Assembly: GCA_025808375.1 (NCBI GenBank)
Contig: CP061009.1
Location: 3,960,464 to 4,024,463, forward strand
DNA from: Duncaniella muricolitica
GTDB taxonomy: Bacteria > Bacteroidota > Bacteroidia > Bacteroidales > Muribaculaceae
Length of the DNA: 64,000 nucleotides
Direction: 5' to 3'
The notes under the pieces were generated by a model. The model saw nothing but the letters and a program-made list of their open reading frames with translations. It was not told the origin of the DNA and searched no databases. Position numbers and translations under genes: made by a program. Every line of letters starts with the position of its first letter. Position 1 is the first letter of the stretch. This document shows, piece after piece, positions 25,990-37,598 of this stretch.

Positions 25990-26044
25990 ACCACGAAACC
26001 TTCCCAAAAACCTTCCAGAAATCATAATCAACCCTAAACTTATC

Positions 26045-28060
<2,016 letters not shown>

Positions 28061-28079
28061 TCCTAACACAGTGAAGATT

Positions 28080-29402
28080 ATGAAAAAGATTTACTTTCTG
28101 CTCTCGACGGCCTTACTGGCCATCCCGACATTTGTGGCTCAGGCCGCATCGACCAACGGCACTGTCACCGACGGATGGCTCATGGTCGAAGACTTCCAGA
28201 ACGCCAAGCCCGGCGACACAGTGACCGTTTATGACATATACAACAATCCGGCCGAAGGTACAGGCGAAGTGACATCCGCCCCGGCCGACAGCGACAACCT
28301 TGTCGCTGTGTTCAGAGGCGGTAACTACAACACCGTCCTGGAAATCCCCGTCACACTCCCTGCCGGAAAAACAATCTCAGACTACAAATCTATTGCTTTC
28401 GATCTGTACAGATACAGCGATGACGACAACTATAAACAGATGTATATAGGCATCGACAACAGCGAAATCTATATTGACACAGATTATATCGAACAGGCAC
28501 CCGAGACCACATGGACCGTGAAATCATATGACATAACTGCTGTGACTACATCCGGAAACGCCATATTGTTGCATATCGGCATCAAAAGCAATAATGCCCA
28601 CTATGCTATCGACAATCTGCGTCTTGAGATGAAAGATACAGACACCCCCGTAGAGCCCGGTGACTATTATGAGACAGCCAACGGCAATGTGACCGACGGA
28701 GTGCTCATGCTCAACGACTTCCAGCACCACGGCGCGACAGATGTCACCCTCACGGCATGGAACCGCTGGGGCGGCGAAGCTGCCGGTGAAGTAAAGACCG
28801 CAGCCGACCCGACCGATGCCAAAAACATCGTGGCCCGGTTCTCAGGCACAAGCGACTACAACACCGTCCATGAAATCAACGTGACCCTCCCTGCGGGCAA
28901 GACTCTTGCCGACTATACGGCCATCAAGTTTGACCTCTACCGCTATGCCGATGACGCCAACTACAAAAGAATGCGCGTACAGGCCGACGACCATGTGATA
29001 TTTTACATGGATGAGGGCGGATATGAAGAACAGGCTCCCGAGGGCACCTGGACCGAGAAATCATATGCTATTGACAAGACCAACACCGTGGGCAACAGTT
29101 TCAAACTGCGTCTCGGCATAGAGAGCGACGCGCCCAACTATCTCATCGACAACGTGCGTCTCGTCGATGAAACCACTACTGGAATCACCGACATCACCAT
29201 CGCCGACAACGGCGTGAGCGTCATCCCCTCTGCCGGCGGCATCTCCATAACAAGCGAGGCCCGCACCGAAGCCCGCATCTACGCCATCGACGGCAAGCTC
29301 GTATGCAGCACTGTCGTTGACGGCTCAACCGAAATAAACCTTGTGAAAGGCGTATATATAGTAGCTATTGACACTTACATAGTGAAAATGATTGTTAATT
29401 AA
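28080..29402 (+). CDS. Secreted protein with two carbohydrate-binding-like domains and a type IX-like tail
   Basis: A 440-residue exported protein from the ATG at 28080 (MKKIYFLLSTALLAIPTFV); a GTG nine bases earlier is in frame but less likely. Two repeats follow the signal peptide. One starts at VTDGWLMVEDFQNA and the other at VTDGVLMLNDFQHH. Each carries an LPAGKT segment, FDLYRY and a W-T-x-KSY motif before a Tyr-Ile-Asp-Asn-x-Arg-Leu strand. The same pattern occurs in the accessory domain of the GH8 enzyme upstream. The C-terminal 75 residues (TGITDITIADNGVSV onward) look like a type IX sorting tail. A glycan-binding partner role for the GH8 enzyme is inferred. Confidence 0.7.
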   Translation: MKKIYFLLSTALLAIPTFVAQAASTNGTVTDGWLMVEDFQNAKPGDTVTVYDIYNNPAEGTGEVTSAPADSDNLVAVFRGGNYNTVLEIPVTLPAGKTISDYKSIAFDLYRYSDDDNYKQMYIGIDNSEIYIDTDYIEQAPETTWTVKSYDITAVTTSGNAILLHIGIKSNNAHYAIDNLRLEMKDTDTPVEPGDYYETANGNVTDGVLMLNDFQHHGATDVTLTAWNRWGGEAAGEVKTAADPTDAKNIVARFSGTSDYNTVHEINVTLPAGKTLADYTAIKFDLYRYADDANYKRMRVQADDHVIFYMDEGGYEEQAPEGTWTEKSYAIDKTNTVGNSFKLRLGIESDAPNYLIDNVRLVDETTTGITDITIADNGVSVIPSAGGISITSEARTEARIYAIDGKLVCSTVVDGSTEINLVKGVYIVAIDTYIVKMIVN

Positions 29403-29423
29403 TCAGATAGTAGCCGATTGACG

Positions 29424-29475
29424 CGTCAGGGCAACCAACGCGATAGCAGACCGCCACGTTGCCCTGACGTTTTTT
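29424..29475 (+). terminator. Intrinsic terminator after the GH8 operon
   Basis: A perfect 12-base stem, CGTCAGGGCAAC (29424-29435) with its complement (29458-29469), a 22-base loop and six T. It lies 21 bases after the stop of the two-domain protein and just before the LruC-like gene. Confidence 0.9.
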
Positions 29476-29512
29476 GATTTCTTTGGACTTAACCTTCATA
29501 TCGACATTAATA

Positions 29513-32317
29513 ATGAAACCCAAAAACACATTTAGCCTCCGACACCCGATGACAGCCGGCGTGCTTATGGCACTGGTCCTCTCGGCCTGTCAGAGCGACA
29601 GGCTAGAGGTGCCCGACAGGCAGGAACTTTACAACCGCGAGTTTATCAAAAAGTTTGGCATATCGTCACTCGACCACGAATGGAATATCGCAGTGCGCAT
29701 ACATGCCGACATCGAGAGTTCGCTGCTTACCAAAGCCTCCACCGTCAACGTCTATACTTCCTGGCCGGGCAATCCGGCCTGTGCCGTTGTAGCCTCATAT
29801 GAAGCAGGCTTGGCCTCATCGATAGAATTTGACTATCCACAGGGTCTCAAAAAAGCCTACGTGCAGATACTCGATGACAAGGGCAAGGCCATCTATGCCC
29901 AATACACTCCAATCAACAACGGCCGCATGGCAATAGGCTCACGCGGCTCACGCACCGAAGCTACGACCGCGCCGGTATATGCCTGGGACATAGGCGAGAA
30001 CCGCGGTCTCGGCTCCATGCCCGTCGACCGTGACTACAACTCTGACTTCTGGGGCAAATTCATCACCAATGACGGCAACCCGCTCGGCATCAAAGATGTC
30101 AATGTCAAATATAAAGAATACTCCCCGCTGACAGTCAAGGAGGGTGCCCAAGGAGAAGGCAATCCGGAAATCAATGCTGAAAACGGATACACATTCGGGC
30201 CGGAATGGACCGTCAACGCACACATCGACGGAGGCCTGCCCTCCGACATGGTGAGCAACTCCGCGGTTTTTGAGCTGACATATTCCACACCTGCCGACCT
30301 CGATGCCGATGTCAAGTCACAGATGAAGTGGTCGGACTACAACTGGACAGGCTATCAGTTTACAGGCGCGGACGGACTTATACTCGATTCTACCGGCGGT
30401 GAAAAAAGGACTGTCGAAATCACAGCCAGAGGCATCAACAACCTCAAGGGCAACCTAATACGCATACAGGGTGTAAATTATACCATCTACAGCCTGCGGT
30501 TCAAAGGTGCAACCAACAATGTCGCATACATCAACAACATCTTCAAGCTATACGGACTCGCCGAAAGTCCTGTAACCAATTTTGAGGATTATCGTCACAG
30601 CTATCTCAAGCCCGAGAATGCAAGCGAGGATCAGGCCTACTCGGCCGGCGATCTTGTGCCGTTTGTAGGCAGCACCGGTGTATTCCATGAAGAAATCAAC
30701 AAGGGCGACGGGCAGTGTAACCTCGAGAAATATCGTGACAGACTGCACATTGACGACCGCATGGACTTCATCGTAGCCGAAGACCAGTCGGAGGTATCCG
30801 TCGACTACCTGTTTGGCAGCACCAGTTACTATAACTCGTTTGGTTATTTCTACTACACCGACGCCGAGGCCAACCTTCCCGAAGAGCAGCGTATAGCCTT
30901 GCTGCTCAAGAAGCCCAAGTTCATACTTATGTATGACGCGTGCCCCTTCTCCAACCTGTTGTCGACTAATCCCAGAGAAGGATACACCGATTGGGACCGG
31001 CTCTCCAACGGCCTTGTGGCCGGCACTGCGTCCAACGGTGACGCTCTCGGCATTATCGGTCCGGGGCAAGGTCATGAGGAGGGTAAAAACAATACCTGGG
31101 ACTGGAATATGTGCAAGCGGTTTGCCGACTATGTAACATATGCTGAACAGAATCCCGACGATACAGACAACATAGCGGAATTCCGCTCGGCAAAATATCG
31201 CCTGGTGTATTACGCTCCCGACCAGTTTGACAGCCACAACGAGCTGAAACCCGGAGCCATGGGAAGTTATAAATTCCCTCTTGGCACACACATAGCGTTC
31301 TTTGTCATCACAAGCGGCCAATACATCTTTGAGAAAGGCCTGGATACATCCATGAAGATTGACAACCGCCGCATACAGTTCTCCGTGCCACTCATGAATA
31401 AATATATGGGCAACACCATGAACCACGGCCACTCCCACCGTGCCATCGGCGGACAATTTGATTCAGAGATGATCACCGGCGGAGGCTCGCCCGAACCCTG
31501 GACACCCTTTGTGGCTTATCAGTGGAACGGCGAGACAATCATGGGCGTCGAGGACGGATATGCCGAGACCGAAAACGGGCTCAACGGCAGCGACCATGAC
31601 ATGAACGACATGCTGCTGAGAGTCAACGGTCGCTTTGTCGATGATCTCGAGGAACTGAAGCCCGATGATAAACCGGCGGCGCAGGGCTGGATCATAGCCT
31701 GTGAAGACCTTGGCGGCAGCCTCGACTTTGACTTCAACGACGTGGTGTTCGGCATAAGCCATGTAGCCGGTGAGACCACCGCACGTGTCACAGCTCTCGC
31801 AGCGGGCGGTACCCTTCCGGTGTTCATCCAGTCAAAATACCCGATGACAGGCTCGACCGACAGCCCCGACTCCGACGGCTACTACACACTGAAGCCCGAA
31901 GGCAGCGACGGAGAGTTTCACAGGTGGTGGAATCCCGACAACAGCCACTCGACACCTATCAATGCTTTCGCGTGGGGCGGAGCCGGCAAGTATGTGACCA
32001 TAGATGTGCCCGAAGACTTCACCCTCTCCGACAAGGCAGAGCTTCCCGGCGCGGAAGGCAACATGGGCGGCTTCAGAGTTATCGTCCATCAGCCCGACGG
32101 CAAGACCTCAGCCATAACGGCCCCCGACCCCGACAAAGGCACACTGACTCCGCAGATGTTCCTCGCTCCGAGAGCCTGGCTGTGGCCCCGCGAGACACAA
32201 AGCATCGACGGAGTATATGGTGGCTTTATCCCATGGTATGAAAAATGGTGGGAGACCCGCGACGGAGCCAATGCCTCTAACGTAGTGCTGCACACCTGGC
32301 GTCCCATACATGACTGA
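29513..32317 (+). CDS. Large LruC/DUF4842-like lipoprotein
   Basis: A 934-residue protein from the ATG at 29513 (MKPKNTFSLRHPMTAGVL). The signal peptide ends in lipobox VLSAC, so it is a lipoprotein. Near residues 700-760 it has GSDHDMNDMLLRV and SLDFDFNDVVFGI. These Asp/Asn-rich calcium-like loops are typical of the LruC/DUF4842 group of Bacteroidetes surface proteins. The remainder is beta-rich and unrecognised. A terminator separates it from the GH8 pair, so it is probably a separate unit. Function in the family is unknown; surface exposure and adhesion or matrix roles are guesses. Confidence 0.65.
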   Translation: MKPKNTFSLRHPMTAGVLMALVLSACQSDRLEVPDRQELYNREFIKKFGISSLDHEWNIAVRIHADIESSLLTKASTVNVYTSWPGNPACAVVASYEAGLASSIEFDYPQGLKKAYVQILDDKGKAIYAQYTPINNGRMAIGSRGSRTEATTAPVYAWDIGENRGLGSMPVDRDYNSDFWGKFITNDGNPLGIKDVNVKYKEYSPLTVKEGAQGEGNPEINAENGYTFGPEWTVNAHIDGGLPSDMVSNSAVFELTYSTPADLDADVKSQMKWSDYNWTGYQFTGADGLILDSTGGEKRTVEITARGINNLKGNLIRIQGVNYTIYSLRFKGATNNVAYINNIFKLYGLAESPVTNFEDYRHSYLKPENASEDQAYSAGDLVPFVGSTGVFHEEINKGDGQCNLEKYRDRLHIDDRMDFIVAEDQSEVSVDYLFGSTSYYNSFGYFYYTDAEANLPEEQRIALLLKKPKFILMYDACPFSNLLSTNPREGYTDWDRLSNGLVAGTASNGDALGIIGPGQGHEEGKNNTWDWNMCKRFADYVTYAEQNPDDTDNIAEFRSAKYRLVYYAPDQFDSHNELKPGAMGSYKFPLGTHIAFFVITSGQYIFEKGLDTSMKIDNRRIQFSVPLMNKYMGNTMNHGHSHRAIGGQFDSEMITGGGSPEPWTPFVAYQWNGETIMGVEDGYAETENGLNGSDHDMNDMLLRVNGRFVDDLEELKPDDKPAAQGWIIACEDLGGSLDFDFNDVVFGISHVAGETTARVTALAAGGTLPVFIQSKYPMTGSTDSPDSDGYYTLKPEGSDGEFHRWWNPDNSHSTPINAFAWGGAGKYVTIDVPEDFTLSDKAELPGAEGNMGGFRVIVHQPDGKTSAITAPDPDKGTLTPQMFLAPRAWLWPRETQSIDGVYGGFIPWYEKWWETRDGANASNVVLHTWRPIHD

Positions 32318-32403
32318 AAGTTTCCAAATAATTATATTCCTTACCTATATCCTGAGCCGGTGACCGGCCGATATAGAAGTCGCATCCTTTAAAAGCGACA
32401 TCC

Positions 32404-32438
32404 AAGCCCCGCGGTATGGCAACAATCCGCGGGGCTTT
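32404..32438 (+). terminator. Intrinsic terminator after the LruC-like gene
   Basis: A perfect 11-base stem, AAGCCCCGCGG (32404-32414) and CCGCGGGGCTT (32427-32437), with a 12-base loop and a short T run. It lies 87 bases after the stop codon. Confidence 0.75.
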
Positions 32439-32535
32439 CATGCTTCAAACATGGAATACCGTCTGACCTATAGGGATTGTCTCGGCGATTTTTACTAATT
32501 TTACAGCATAAATCAGTAATCTTATCCGACACACC

Positions 32536-33435
32536 ATGAAACATATTCTTGCCGTTACCCTGTCAGCATGCATAGCAACAATCAATGCCTCGGGCGAGGC
32601 ATTTACCGACACACCTTATGACGAGACGTGGGACAGGCTACTCCGCATCGCCAACATCGCCTATTGCCGCGGCATCAACGAGTTTGCCGTCTGCGCCTCA
32701 TCCTATCAGCCGTGGGACGACCGCAAATATGACGACTCGGCCAGCAGCCATCCCTATGTGTTTCACCGCCACCATCCCGAATGGGGCAACACTGGCCGCT
32801 TCTGGGACTATCAGGCACGATGTGCCGCCCTGCTCCGCAAAGGCTCGCCAGTGGTCGACCTCTGTGTCTACATCGGGGATGACGCTCCGCTGAAAACTTT
32901 CAGCTACAAACTTCCCGAGATACCCGAGGGATATAATTTTGACGTATGCACATCCGACGCGCTTCTAAACCGCATGTCGGCTGCCGACGGACTCATCAAC
33001 GTGACAGGAGGCATGAGCTACAAGGCCATTATCGTGCAGGACAGGACCCACATCTCGCCTCAGGCCGAGAGCAAACTCCTACAACACAGTGAGCAGGGCG
33101 CGACCGTCATATGGTGCAACAAGGGCGAGACTACGGAGGACGCACTGGCAAAGGCCGCAATCGCTCCCGACATACATATAGACAGCGACAATCTTCCCGA
33201 TAGCAAAGTATTGTTTTTCCACCGCACGACCCCCGACGAGGAGATTTACTTTGTCTACAATCACAGCGACTCGGCCTACAGCAAGGAATCGCGCGTGCGT
33301 ACCCGGTTCAAGACTCTTGAATACTGGCGACCCGCCACTCAGGAGCGAGAGACTATCGCGACTGATGATAACGGGACATTCTCTTTAAATCTCTCTCCCT
33401 ACGAAAGCACGTTCATCATCGCCCGCCGACGCTGA
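32536..33435 (+). CDS. Truncated GH106-like alpha-L-rhamnosidase remnant with its own signal peptide
   Basis: A 299-residue protein with a signal peptide (MKHILAVTLSACIATINASG). It runs directly into EAFTDTPYDETWDRLLRIAN, YCRGINEFAVCASSYQPWDD, RKGSPVVDLCVYIGDDAP and GGMSYKAIIVQD. These segments resemble the part of GH106-type rhamnosidases after the main catalytic half, where CRGINRF, HQPWDD and GGMSYR patterns occur. Full enzymes are about three times longer, so most of the barrel is missing. The frame is intact. It is either a decayed gene that gained a start by internal deletion or a repurposed domain. Enzyme activity is doubtful. Confidence 0.55.
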   Translation: MKHILAVTLSACIATINASGEAFTDTPYDETWDRLLRIANIAYCRGINEFAVCASSYQPWDDRKYDDSASSHPYVFHRHHPEWGNTGRFWDYQARCAALLRKGSPVVDLCVYIGDDAPLKTFSYKLPEIPEGYNFDVCTSDALLNRMSAADGLINVTGGMSYKAIIVQDRTHISPQAESKLLQHSEQGATVIWCNKGETTEDALAKAAIAPDIHIDSDNLPDSKVLFFHRTTPDEEIYFVYNHSDSAYSKESRVRTRFKTLEYWRPATQERETIATDDNGTFSLNLSPYESTFIIARRR

Positions 33436-33518
33436 GCAAGAGGCCGGAGCAAATATATGACATAGTGCCAGACATCAAAATCCGGAATTTATCTGTTATA
33501 TTAATATAAAATATTACG

Positions 33519-35087
33519 ATGGCAAAAATCAACCCGCGTCAAAAAAAGACACAGATCAACAAGGTGACACTGATGGATTTCAGTGCCACACACTTCAAAG
33601 GCATAAGGTTTGAAAGCGACTCATTCTACACATCGCTCTCCAACAGACTGTATGACATAATACAACAGGCGATTGGCGGCAGCATGGCTCCGGAATACAT
33701 CAAACGTCTGGCCATCAACCTGGCCTGCTATGTCGAGGACCTTGTGTCGGGCTGCGGTGTATGGTCAGCCTTCACTTCGCTTCACGAGAAGAAATATGGC
33801 AGAAAGCTACCGTTTTTCAATCTTGACAAACCGGCCATCCCCGTCCCCTATGACGATGAACTGCCTTCGCTGCATGCCGTGCAGTTTCTCATCTGGTACA
33901 CGCTCAACGGTGCGAAACCCGACACCGTGATGAGTCCGCTCAATCCTGCATTGTCCATGCTGTCGATACGACTTATGCCCGAACTCACCGACGCCTATGA
34001 GAATGCACCCGACTCACCCGCCCGTCCGGCCATCATGCCCGAGGAAGAGGCGGGTGTGCCCCTGTTCTTTCAGATACGCAATCTATGCTCCTGGCTCTGC
34101 ACCCGCTGCTATCTGACAAGGGTCAACGACATGCAGTCAGTGTCAGCGGATTACAAAGCATTTATAAGCCATCTGCTCGACAATATCAAATCTCCCGACA
34201 AAAAAGGCCAGACGGAATATGCCGTAGAGTCGTTCGTGCCTATGAACGCCCACATCGGACCACTCGCCATTCCAGCCTATGAATGGCTCGCCGAGATTGT
34301 AGACCTCTATCACGAGGAGGAAGAAGAACAATATCTGCCGCTGCTGCGCGAGATAAAGTCACTCCCCTATCAGTATTACAAATACAAGAAAGTCGACACA
34401 CAGACAGCCATATTGGTCAGCCTCGAAGGCCAAGAGATGTCAATGTCGGCAACAACTCTTCCGGGCGAAAAATTCTCGTCTGAAGTCAAAGAGGGCATGT
34501 CGGCATTGATGTCGCTGGTGTGGTTTGACGGGGCCTGGGTCATGAACAGCATCGGCCTTCAGGCTCTCCCTGAGGAGGCATATGACACGGCTCTGAAAAA
34601 TTATCGGGAGAAACAGGATAATGACAACAACACGTATCATTATCTGATGAAGAATCTTAAAAACAAACGCCTCGGAGTGTATGCCGACTATAAGGAATAT
34701 ATGGCCAAAGCCTATCCCGACAAGCCGCGCAATGAAAATATCCCTCCGGAAATCATCCGGGATCTGGAGGAGTGTGACAACATGGTGTATTTCATCAACT
34801 CGGACGGCACCACAACAATATTGCCGGGATGGGCAACATGCATAAAGCTACGCGGCAACAAGTTTTATGACAAAGCCGAGGCCACAGACGACGGCATCTC
34901 GCTCATATGCAACCAAAGCATGACCACGCCCGAGATGCGCCAATATATGATTGACAACAAAATGCTTGCCGACGCGGCGATGAAATCGGTAATATCTGAA
35001 ACCGCCGGGCGACGGCTGTTTCAGGAAAACATCCGATTCTTCAACGACTACTACTCGCGCGATTCAATGAAATATTTCATCCTCTGA
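33519..35087 (+). CDS. Conserved hypothetical protein, possibly DUF3843
   Basis: A 522-residue soluble protein without signal peptide or membrane helix. It starts at the ATG at 33519 (MAKINPRQKKTQINKVTLMD), has a basic N-terminus, a Glu-rich stretch (HEEEEEQ) near residue 265 and C-terminal helices ending in NDYYSRDSMKYFIL. The overall look recalls DUF3843-type proteins of Bacteroidales, but I see no diagnostic motif. It stands alone between the GH106-like remnant and the FKBP genes, with about 80 bases before it and 230 after. Function unknown. Confidence 0.5.
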   Translation: MAKINPRQKKTQINKVTLMDFSATHFKGIRFESDSFYTSLSNRLYDIIQQAIGGSMAPEYIKRLAINLACYVEDLVSGCGVWSAFTSLHEKKYGRKLPFFNLDKPAIPVPYDDELPSLHAVQFLIWYTLNGAKPDTVMSPLNPALSMLSIRLMPELTDAYENAPDSPARPAIMPEEEAGVPLFFQIRNLCSWLCTRCYLTRVNDMQSVSADYKAFISHLLDNIKSPDKKGQTEYAVESFVPMNAHIGPLAIPAYEWLAEIVDLYHEEEEEQYLPLLREIKSLPYQYYKYKKVDTQTAILVSLEGQEMSMSATTLPGEKFSSEVKEGMSALMSLVWFDGAWVMNSIGLQALPEEAYDTALKNYREKQDNDNNTYHYLMKNLKNKRLGVYADYKEYMAKAYPDKPRNENIPPEIIRDLEECDNMVYFINSDGTTTILPGWATCIKLRGNKFYDKAEATDDGISLICNQSMTTPEMRQYMIDNKMLADAAMKSVISETAGRRLFQENIRFFNDYYSRDSMKYFIL

Positions 35088-35251
35088 CCCTTACAGCCGT
35101 CAGAATGTGAACCTTATAACTCAGGCCGGCGTTATCTCTAAAGGAGATTGCCGACGGCCTGAACGGCATAAATGTGTCGCATTGACAGCCGACAGCACAG
35201 GTTTTTTAACTTTTTTAATTAAAAATAACCTGCAACCTTGACAAAATCGCT

Positions 35252-35259
35252 TACCTTTG
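35252..35259 (+). promoter_or_regulatory. -7 promoter box upstream of the FKBP genes
   Basis: TACCTTTG (35252-35259) is a perfect Bacteroidetes -7 box with no clear upstream TTTG at 19-22 bases. The transcript would start near 35265, about 53 bases before the first FKBP gene. Confidence 0.5.
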
Positions 35260-35317
35260 TAGTTTGTTAGCATCTCCTCAACGTTTTACTATAAATATGA
35301 CTAACTTTATTTAAATC

Positions 35318-35938
35318 ATGGACAATAAAGAACTTGACCGCATCAGCTATGCACTCGGACTGAGCATGGGCAACAACTTCCGCGCAAGCGGCATACAGAC
35401 AATCAACGTCGAGGATTTTGCCGACGGTGTCGCAGCCGTATTTTACGGAGCCGAACCCAAGATGACCTATGACGAAGCCAAGGCCGAGATTCAGAAATTT
35501 TTCGAGGGCATGGAAGCCAAGCAGAAAGCCGAAGCCGAGAAGATGGCCGAAATCAATGCCCAAGCCGGCAATGCCTATCTCGAAGAGAACGGCAAGCGTG
35601 CCGAGGTCAAGACCACACCCTCGGGCCTGCAGTATGAAGTGCTCGTAGAGGGCGACGGCCCCACCCCCAAGTCGACCGACCGCGTAGAGGTGCACTACAC
35701 AGGCAAACTCATCGACGGCACCGTGTTTGACAGCTCTGTCGACCGCGGCGTTCCCGCCACCTTCGGCGTCACCCAGGTAATCCCCGGATGGGTCGAGGCA
35801 CTCCAGCTCATGAAAGCCGGTTCGAAGTGGCGTCTCCACATCCCCTCACAGCTTGCCTACGGCCCCAACGGAGCCGGCGGCGTCATCGGCCCCAACGCCA
35901 CCCTTATCTTTGACGTGGAGCTTATCAAGGTGCTCTGA
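35318..35938 (+). CDS. FKBP-type peptidyl-prolyl isomerase, no signal peptide
   Basis: A 206-residue protein. Residues 1-100 form an FKBP_N-type helical dimerisation domain (LDRISYALGLSMGNNFRASG, Glu/Ala/Lys-rich helix). Residues 105-206 form an FKBP domain with VEVHYTGKLIDGTVFDSSVD, VIPGWVEALQLMKAGSKW and IPSQLAYGPNGAGGVIGPNA. It catalyses proline isomerisation and acts as a chaperone. There is no signal peptide, so it is probably cytoplasmic, unlike the lipoprotein paralogue 40 bases downstream. Confidence 0.93.
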   Translation: MDNKELDRISYALGLSMGNNFRASGIQTINVEDFADGVAAVFYGAEPKMTYDEAKAEIQKFFEGMEAKQKAEAEKMAEINAQAGNAYLEENGKRAEVKTTPSGLQYEVLVEGDGPTPKSTDRVEVHYTGKLIDGTVFDSSVDRGVPATFGVTQVIPGWVEALQLMKAGSKWRLHIPSQLAYGPNGAGGVIGPNATLIFDVELIKVL

Positions 35939-35978
35939 TCGGAAAACATCATTAACACAAAATACACTTAACCACACA

Positions 35979-36890
35979 ATGAAAAAAATCTTAGCTGTCT
36001 GCGGTCTCACCGCAGCATTGCTCGGAGCCAGCTCATGCAGCAACAGTGGCTCGACCGGCGCGGCCGACCAGGGCTTTGCCGACTCACTCTCCACCTATCT
36101 CGGTGCGACCAACGGCATGCGTCTCGCAAGCGAATACAACACCATCCCCGAAGACCAGAAGCAGGCCCTGAGAAAGGATGACATCCTGCGCGGTCTGAAG
36201 CAGGTGATTATGACCGACACCACCCAGCAGGGCTATCTGACCGGCCTGTCGTTCGGTCTGCAGCTCGCAGGTCAGCTCTACCGCTACGAGCAGGCCGGCA
36301 TCTCGGTTGACCGTGCTAAAATATATGAGGCATATGCCAAGGCCTTCAACACCGACTCGGTAAGCATCGAGGAGATGCGCGAGGCCCAGACCACATTCCA
36401 GATGCTCGCCCAGCAGGCTCAGCAGAAGATGATGGAATACTACCAGGCTCAGGAAGAGGCTGCCAAGGCCGCCAAGGAAAACTCTCCCGAGGCCAAGGAA
36501 AACAAGGAGAAGGGTGCCGCCTACATCCAGGACGCTATCAAGAACGACCCCTCCATCAAGACCACCGAGTCAGGTCTGGCCTATAAGGTAATCAACGAGG
36601 GCACCGGCGAAGCTATCGGCCGAACCGGCAGCGCGGTTGTGAAATACAAGGGCCAGCTCATTGACGGCACCGTATTTGACAGCAACGACGAAGGCGCAAC
36701 CCTCAGCCCGCGTGGCACAGTGCCCGGCTTTGCCGAAGGTCTCGCCATGATGAAGAAGGGTGCCAAGTATGTGCTCTATATCCCCGGCGAACTCGCTTAC
36801 GGTGTTGACGGACAGCCCCAGGCCGGCATCGGCCCCAACGCCACTCTCGTATTTGAGGTGGAGGCTGTTGAAGTTACCCCCGGCAAGTAA
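35979..36890 (+). CDS. FKBP-type peptidyl-prolyl isomerase lipoprotein
   Basis: A 303-residue paralogue of the preceding gene, from the ATG at 35979. The signal peptide ends in GASSC with the acylated Cys near residue 20. It then has a longer FKBP_N helical part with a Gln/Ala/Lys-rich coiled segment, and a C-terminal FKBP domain (VVKYKGQLIDGTVFDSNDEG, GTVPGFAEGLAMMKKGAKY, IPGELAYGVDG). It is probably a membrane-anchored periplasmic folding factor. It is co-transcribed with the cytoplasmic paralogue and ends at a very strong hairpin. Confidence 0.93.
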   Translation: MKKILAVCGLTAALLGASSCSNSGSTGAADQGFADSLSTYLGATNGMRLASEYNTIPEDQKQALRKDDILRGLKQVIMTDTTQQGYLTGLSFGLQLAGQLYRYEQAGISVDRAKIYEAYAKAFNTDSVSIEEMREAQTTFQMLAQQAQQKMMEYYQAQEEAAKAAKENSPEAKENKEKGAAYIQDAIKNDPSIKTTESGLAYKVINEGTGEAIGRTGSAVVKYKGQLIDGTVFDSNDEGATLSPRGTVPGFAEGLAMMKKGAKYVLYIPGELAYGVDGQPQAGIGPNATLVFEVEAVEVTPGK

Positions 36891-36899
36891 TTCTTATAG

Positions 36900-36994
36900 T
36901 AAAAAAGTAATAAGTTAAAAAAGTCAAGATAATAGTTGAGGTGATATTGTCCTCCACACTATTATCTTGACTTTTTTAACTTATTACTTTTTTA
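36900..36994. terminator. Bidirectional terminator, perfect 37-bp inverted repeat
   Basis: The arms 36900-36936 and 36958-36994 are perfectly complementary over 37 bases, with a 21-base loop that can pair further (GAGG with CCTC). Runs of six A on the left and six T on the right lie within the outer stem, so a U tract follows the inner hairpin in both directions. It separates the convergent FKBP lipoprotein gene and the hypothetical gene ending at 37018. Confidence 0.9.
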
Positions 36995-37017
36995 ACTCTA
37001 AGAGATTAACTATAAGA

Positions 37018-37542
37018 TTACAATGAGCTCAGAGCGTGGAGCTGCTCGAGGACGTCGAGGCGGGAGAGCGTGCGGCGGGTGGCCAGTGTAGAGGCAAAAT
37101 CATGGGCCACAGCCTGGACTCCGCGATGGGCAAACACACGGCGCAGATAATTGTAACTCTTGTCAAAGAGACGGTCTATCTCGTCATCCTCAAGCGCGCA
37201 TGCTCCGGCACCTTCCTCATGGGCCAGAGCCTTGAGCTCGAGAGTGAGATTGGCCGGCACCTCATGGCCGGAATGCACCATGTGGCGACACATCACATTG
37301 GAGATGAGCATGGCCACTCCGAGATTAAAATTCTTGACCAGTTGTGTCCAGGCCGCTTTGGCCGAAACCCCGGGATTGCCGGCAAAAAAGAAATCGGGCG
37401 AGAGCGTGAGTATGTCGGCCGGCTCCGCATCAAGATCTATTGAGTATAGAATGTCGTCACCGTCATAGACCACAAGGCCTATCGCCATACCGGCTGCACC
37501 ATAGGCGCGGTCGGAATCGTCGGTATATCGAAATTTTTCCAT
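37018..37542 (-). CDS. Conserved hypothetical protein
   Basis: A 174-residue soluble protein from the ATG at 37542 (MEKFRYTDDSDRAYGAAGMA). An in-frame upstream extension overlaps the PorZ-like gene and is rejected. Visible features are MAIGLVVYDGDDILYSIDLD near residue 20, NPGVSAKAAWTQLVKNFNLG in the middle and a helical C-terminus with DEIDRLFDKSYNYLRRVF. There is no signal peptide or known catalytic motif. It lies 56 bases downstream of the PorZ-like gene on the same strand. Function unknown. Confidence 0.7.
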   Translation of the reverse strand: MEKFRYTDDSDRAYGAAGMAIGLVVYDGDDILYSIDLDAEPADILTLSPDFFFAGNPGVSAKAAWTQLVKNFNLGVAMLISNVMCRHMVHSGHEVPANLTLELKALAHEEGAGACALEDDEIDRLFDKSYNYLRRVFAHRGVQAVAHDFASTLATRRTLSRLDVLEQLHALSSL

Positions 37543-37598
37543 ATATGTAGTATCTTCTAAGTCTTTATATGCTAAAATATAACGCGTGCGACTGACGA

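Noticed and set aside
30548..31456. Open frame of 302 codons opposite the LruC-like gene
   Set aside because: Antisense shadow without signal, motif or promoter.
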